Assembly (NCBI GenBank): GCA_964428795.1
Contig: CAYRZL010000136.1
Span: 1 to 5,195, forward strand
Length of the DNA stretch: 5,195 nt
Origin: CAYRZL01 sp964428795
Lineage (GTDB): Bacteria > Bacillota > Clostridia > Lachnospirales > Lachnospiraceae
Reading direction: 5' to 3'
Shown here: positions 5,079 to 5,195 of the stretch, one piece after another
Numbering within the stretch: the first letter of the stretch is position 1
Layout of the letters: each line of letters begins with the position of its first letter
Position numbers and translations under genes: made by a program
The notes under the pieces: model-generated
What the model was told of the DNA's origin: nothing
The model's input: only the letters and a program-made list of their open reading frames with translations
Databases searched by the model: none

Positions 5079-5195
5079 CAGCTGCATTGGGAATTTCCCC
5101 GACAAAGTTATAAATGATCTTGACCTGCTGGAATTTCTGTCCGTCTATCTTCTGAACCTCGCCCACCAGAATCTTGCTGATCAGCCGGTTCAGCA
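5074..5195 (-). CDS. Large serine recombinase, C-terminal fragment (cut by window edge)
   Basis: On the minus strand, from the window end to a TAA at 5076-5074, the frame gives 39 residues, starting LNRLISKILVGEVQKIDGQK and ending VKIIYNFVGEIPNAAV. From memory, this LI-K-I-V-GE-K-DGQ-Q-V-I-YNFVGEI pattern matches the extreme C-terminus (DUF4368) of the TnpX/TndX-like large serine recombinases found in clostridial integrative elements. These proteins cut and rejoin the element's ends. The catalytic N-terminal domain lies outside the window, so activity cannot be judged. The gene converges on the ABC operon and shares its terminator. It could be the integrase of the element carrying this cassette or belong to a neighbouring element. 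The fragment is short, so the call rests on pattern only. Confidence 0.7.
   Translation of the reverse strand, partial: LNRLISKILVGEVQKIDGQKFQQVKIIYNFVGEIPNAAV

Noticed and set aside
4764..5105. Minus-strand open frame of 113 codons crossing the terminator
   Set aside because: It runs through the perfect hairpin and antisense to the ATPase C-terminus. The supported minus-strand gene here is the recombinase end in a different frame, stopping at 5074.
1..5195. CRISPR array, tRNA or rRNA genes, riboswitch
   Set aside because: No regularly spaced repeats, cloverleaf-like or rRNA-like sequence was seen, and the only non-coding stretches are under 200 bases with no recognisable riboswitch core.

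Overview
The window looks like accessory DNA from a low-to-mid-GC anaerobic Firmicute, probably a gut clostridium (Lachnospiraceae or Ruminococcaceae type). This rests on strong AGGAGG-like ribosome binding sites, the codon use, and two flanking fragments that read like conjugative-element proteins typical of these bacteria. Species cannot be named from the sequence.

Layout. (1) At the left edge, on the minus strand, is the C-terminal end of a VirD4/TraG-type conjugation coupling protein. It has no upstream gene body: an in-frame stop and unrelated AT-rich DNA begin where the rest of the gene should be. (2) Positions 248-435 are an AT-rich promoter region with an inverted repeat. (3) Positions 436-2285 hold an overlapping OmpR-type response regulator and sensor histidine kinase, ended by an intrinsic terminator. 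(4) A short promoter region at about 2302-2380 has its own inverted repeat and shares a 10-base word with the regulator's promoter region. (5) Positions 2381-5006 hold a tightly packed three-gene operon: ABC-2-type permease with a large extracellular domain, second permease, ATPase. (6) A perfect 23-bp inverted-repeat terminator is shared with a convergent gene. (7) At the right edge, on the minus strand, is the C-terminus of a large serine recombinase (DUF4368-type end).

How it fits together. The kinase probably senses something at the membrane and phosphorylates the regulator. The regulator then probably controls the separately transcribed ABC transporter and perhaps its own operon. By analogy with LanRK/LanFEG and CprRK/CprABC systems, a membrane-active peptide such as a lantibiotic or other antimicrobial peptide is a reasonable ligand and substrate, but nothing in the sequence proves it. 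Both ends match integrative-element genes facing left, while the five cassette genes face right. The five genes therefore look like cargo in an integrative conjugative or mobilizable element. No RNA gene, CRISPR array or complete transposase was seen.
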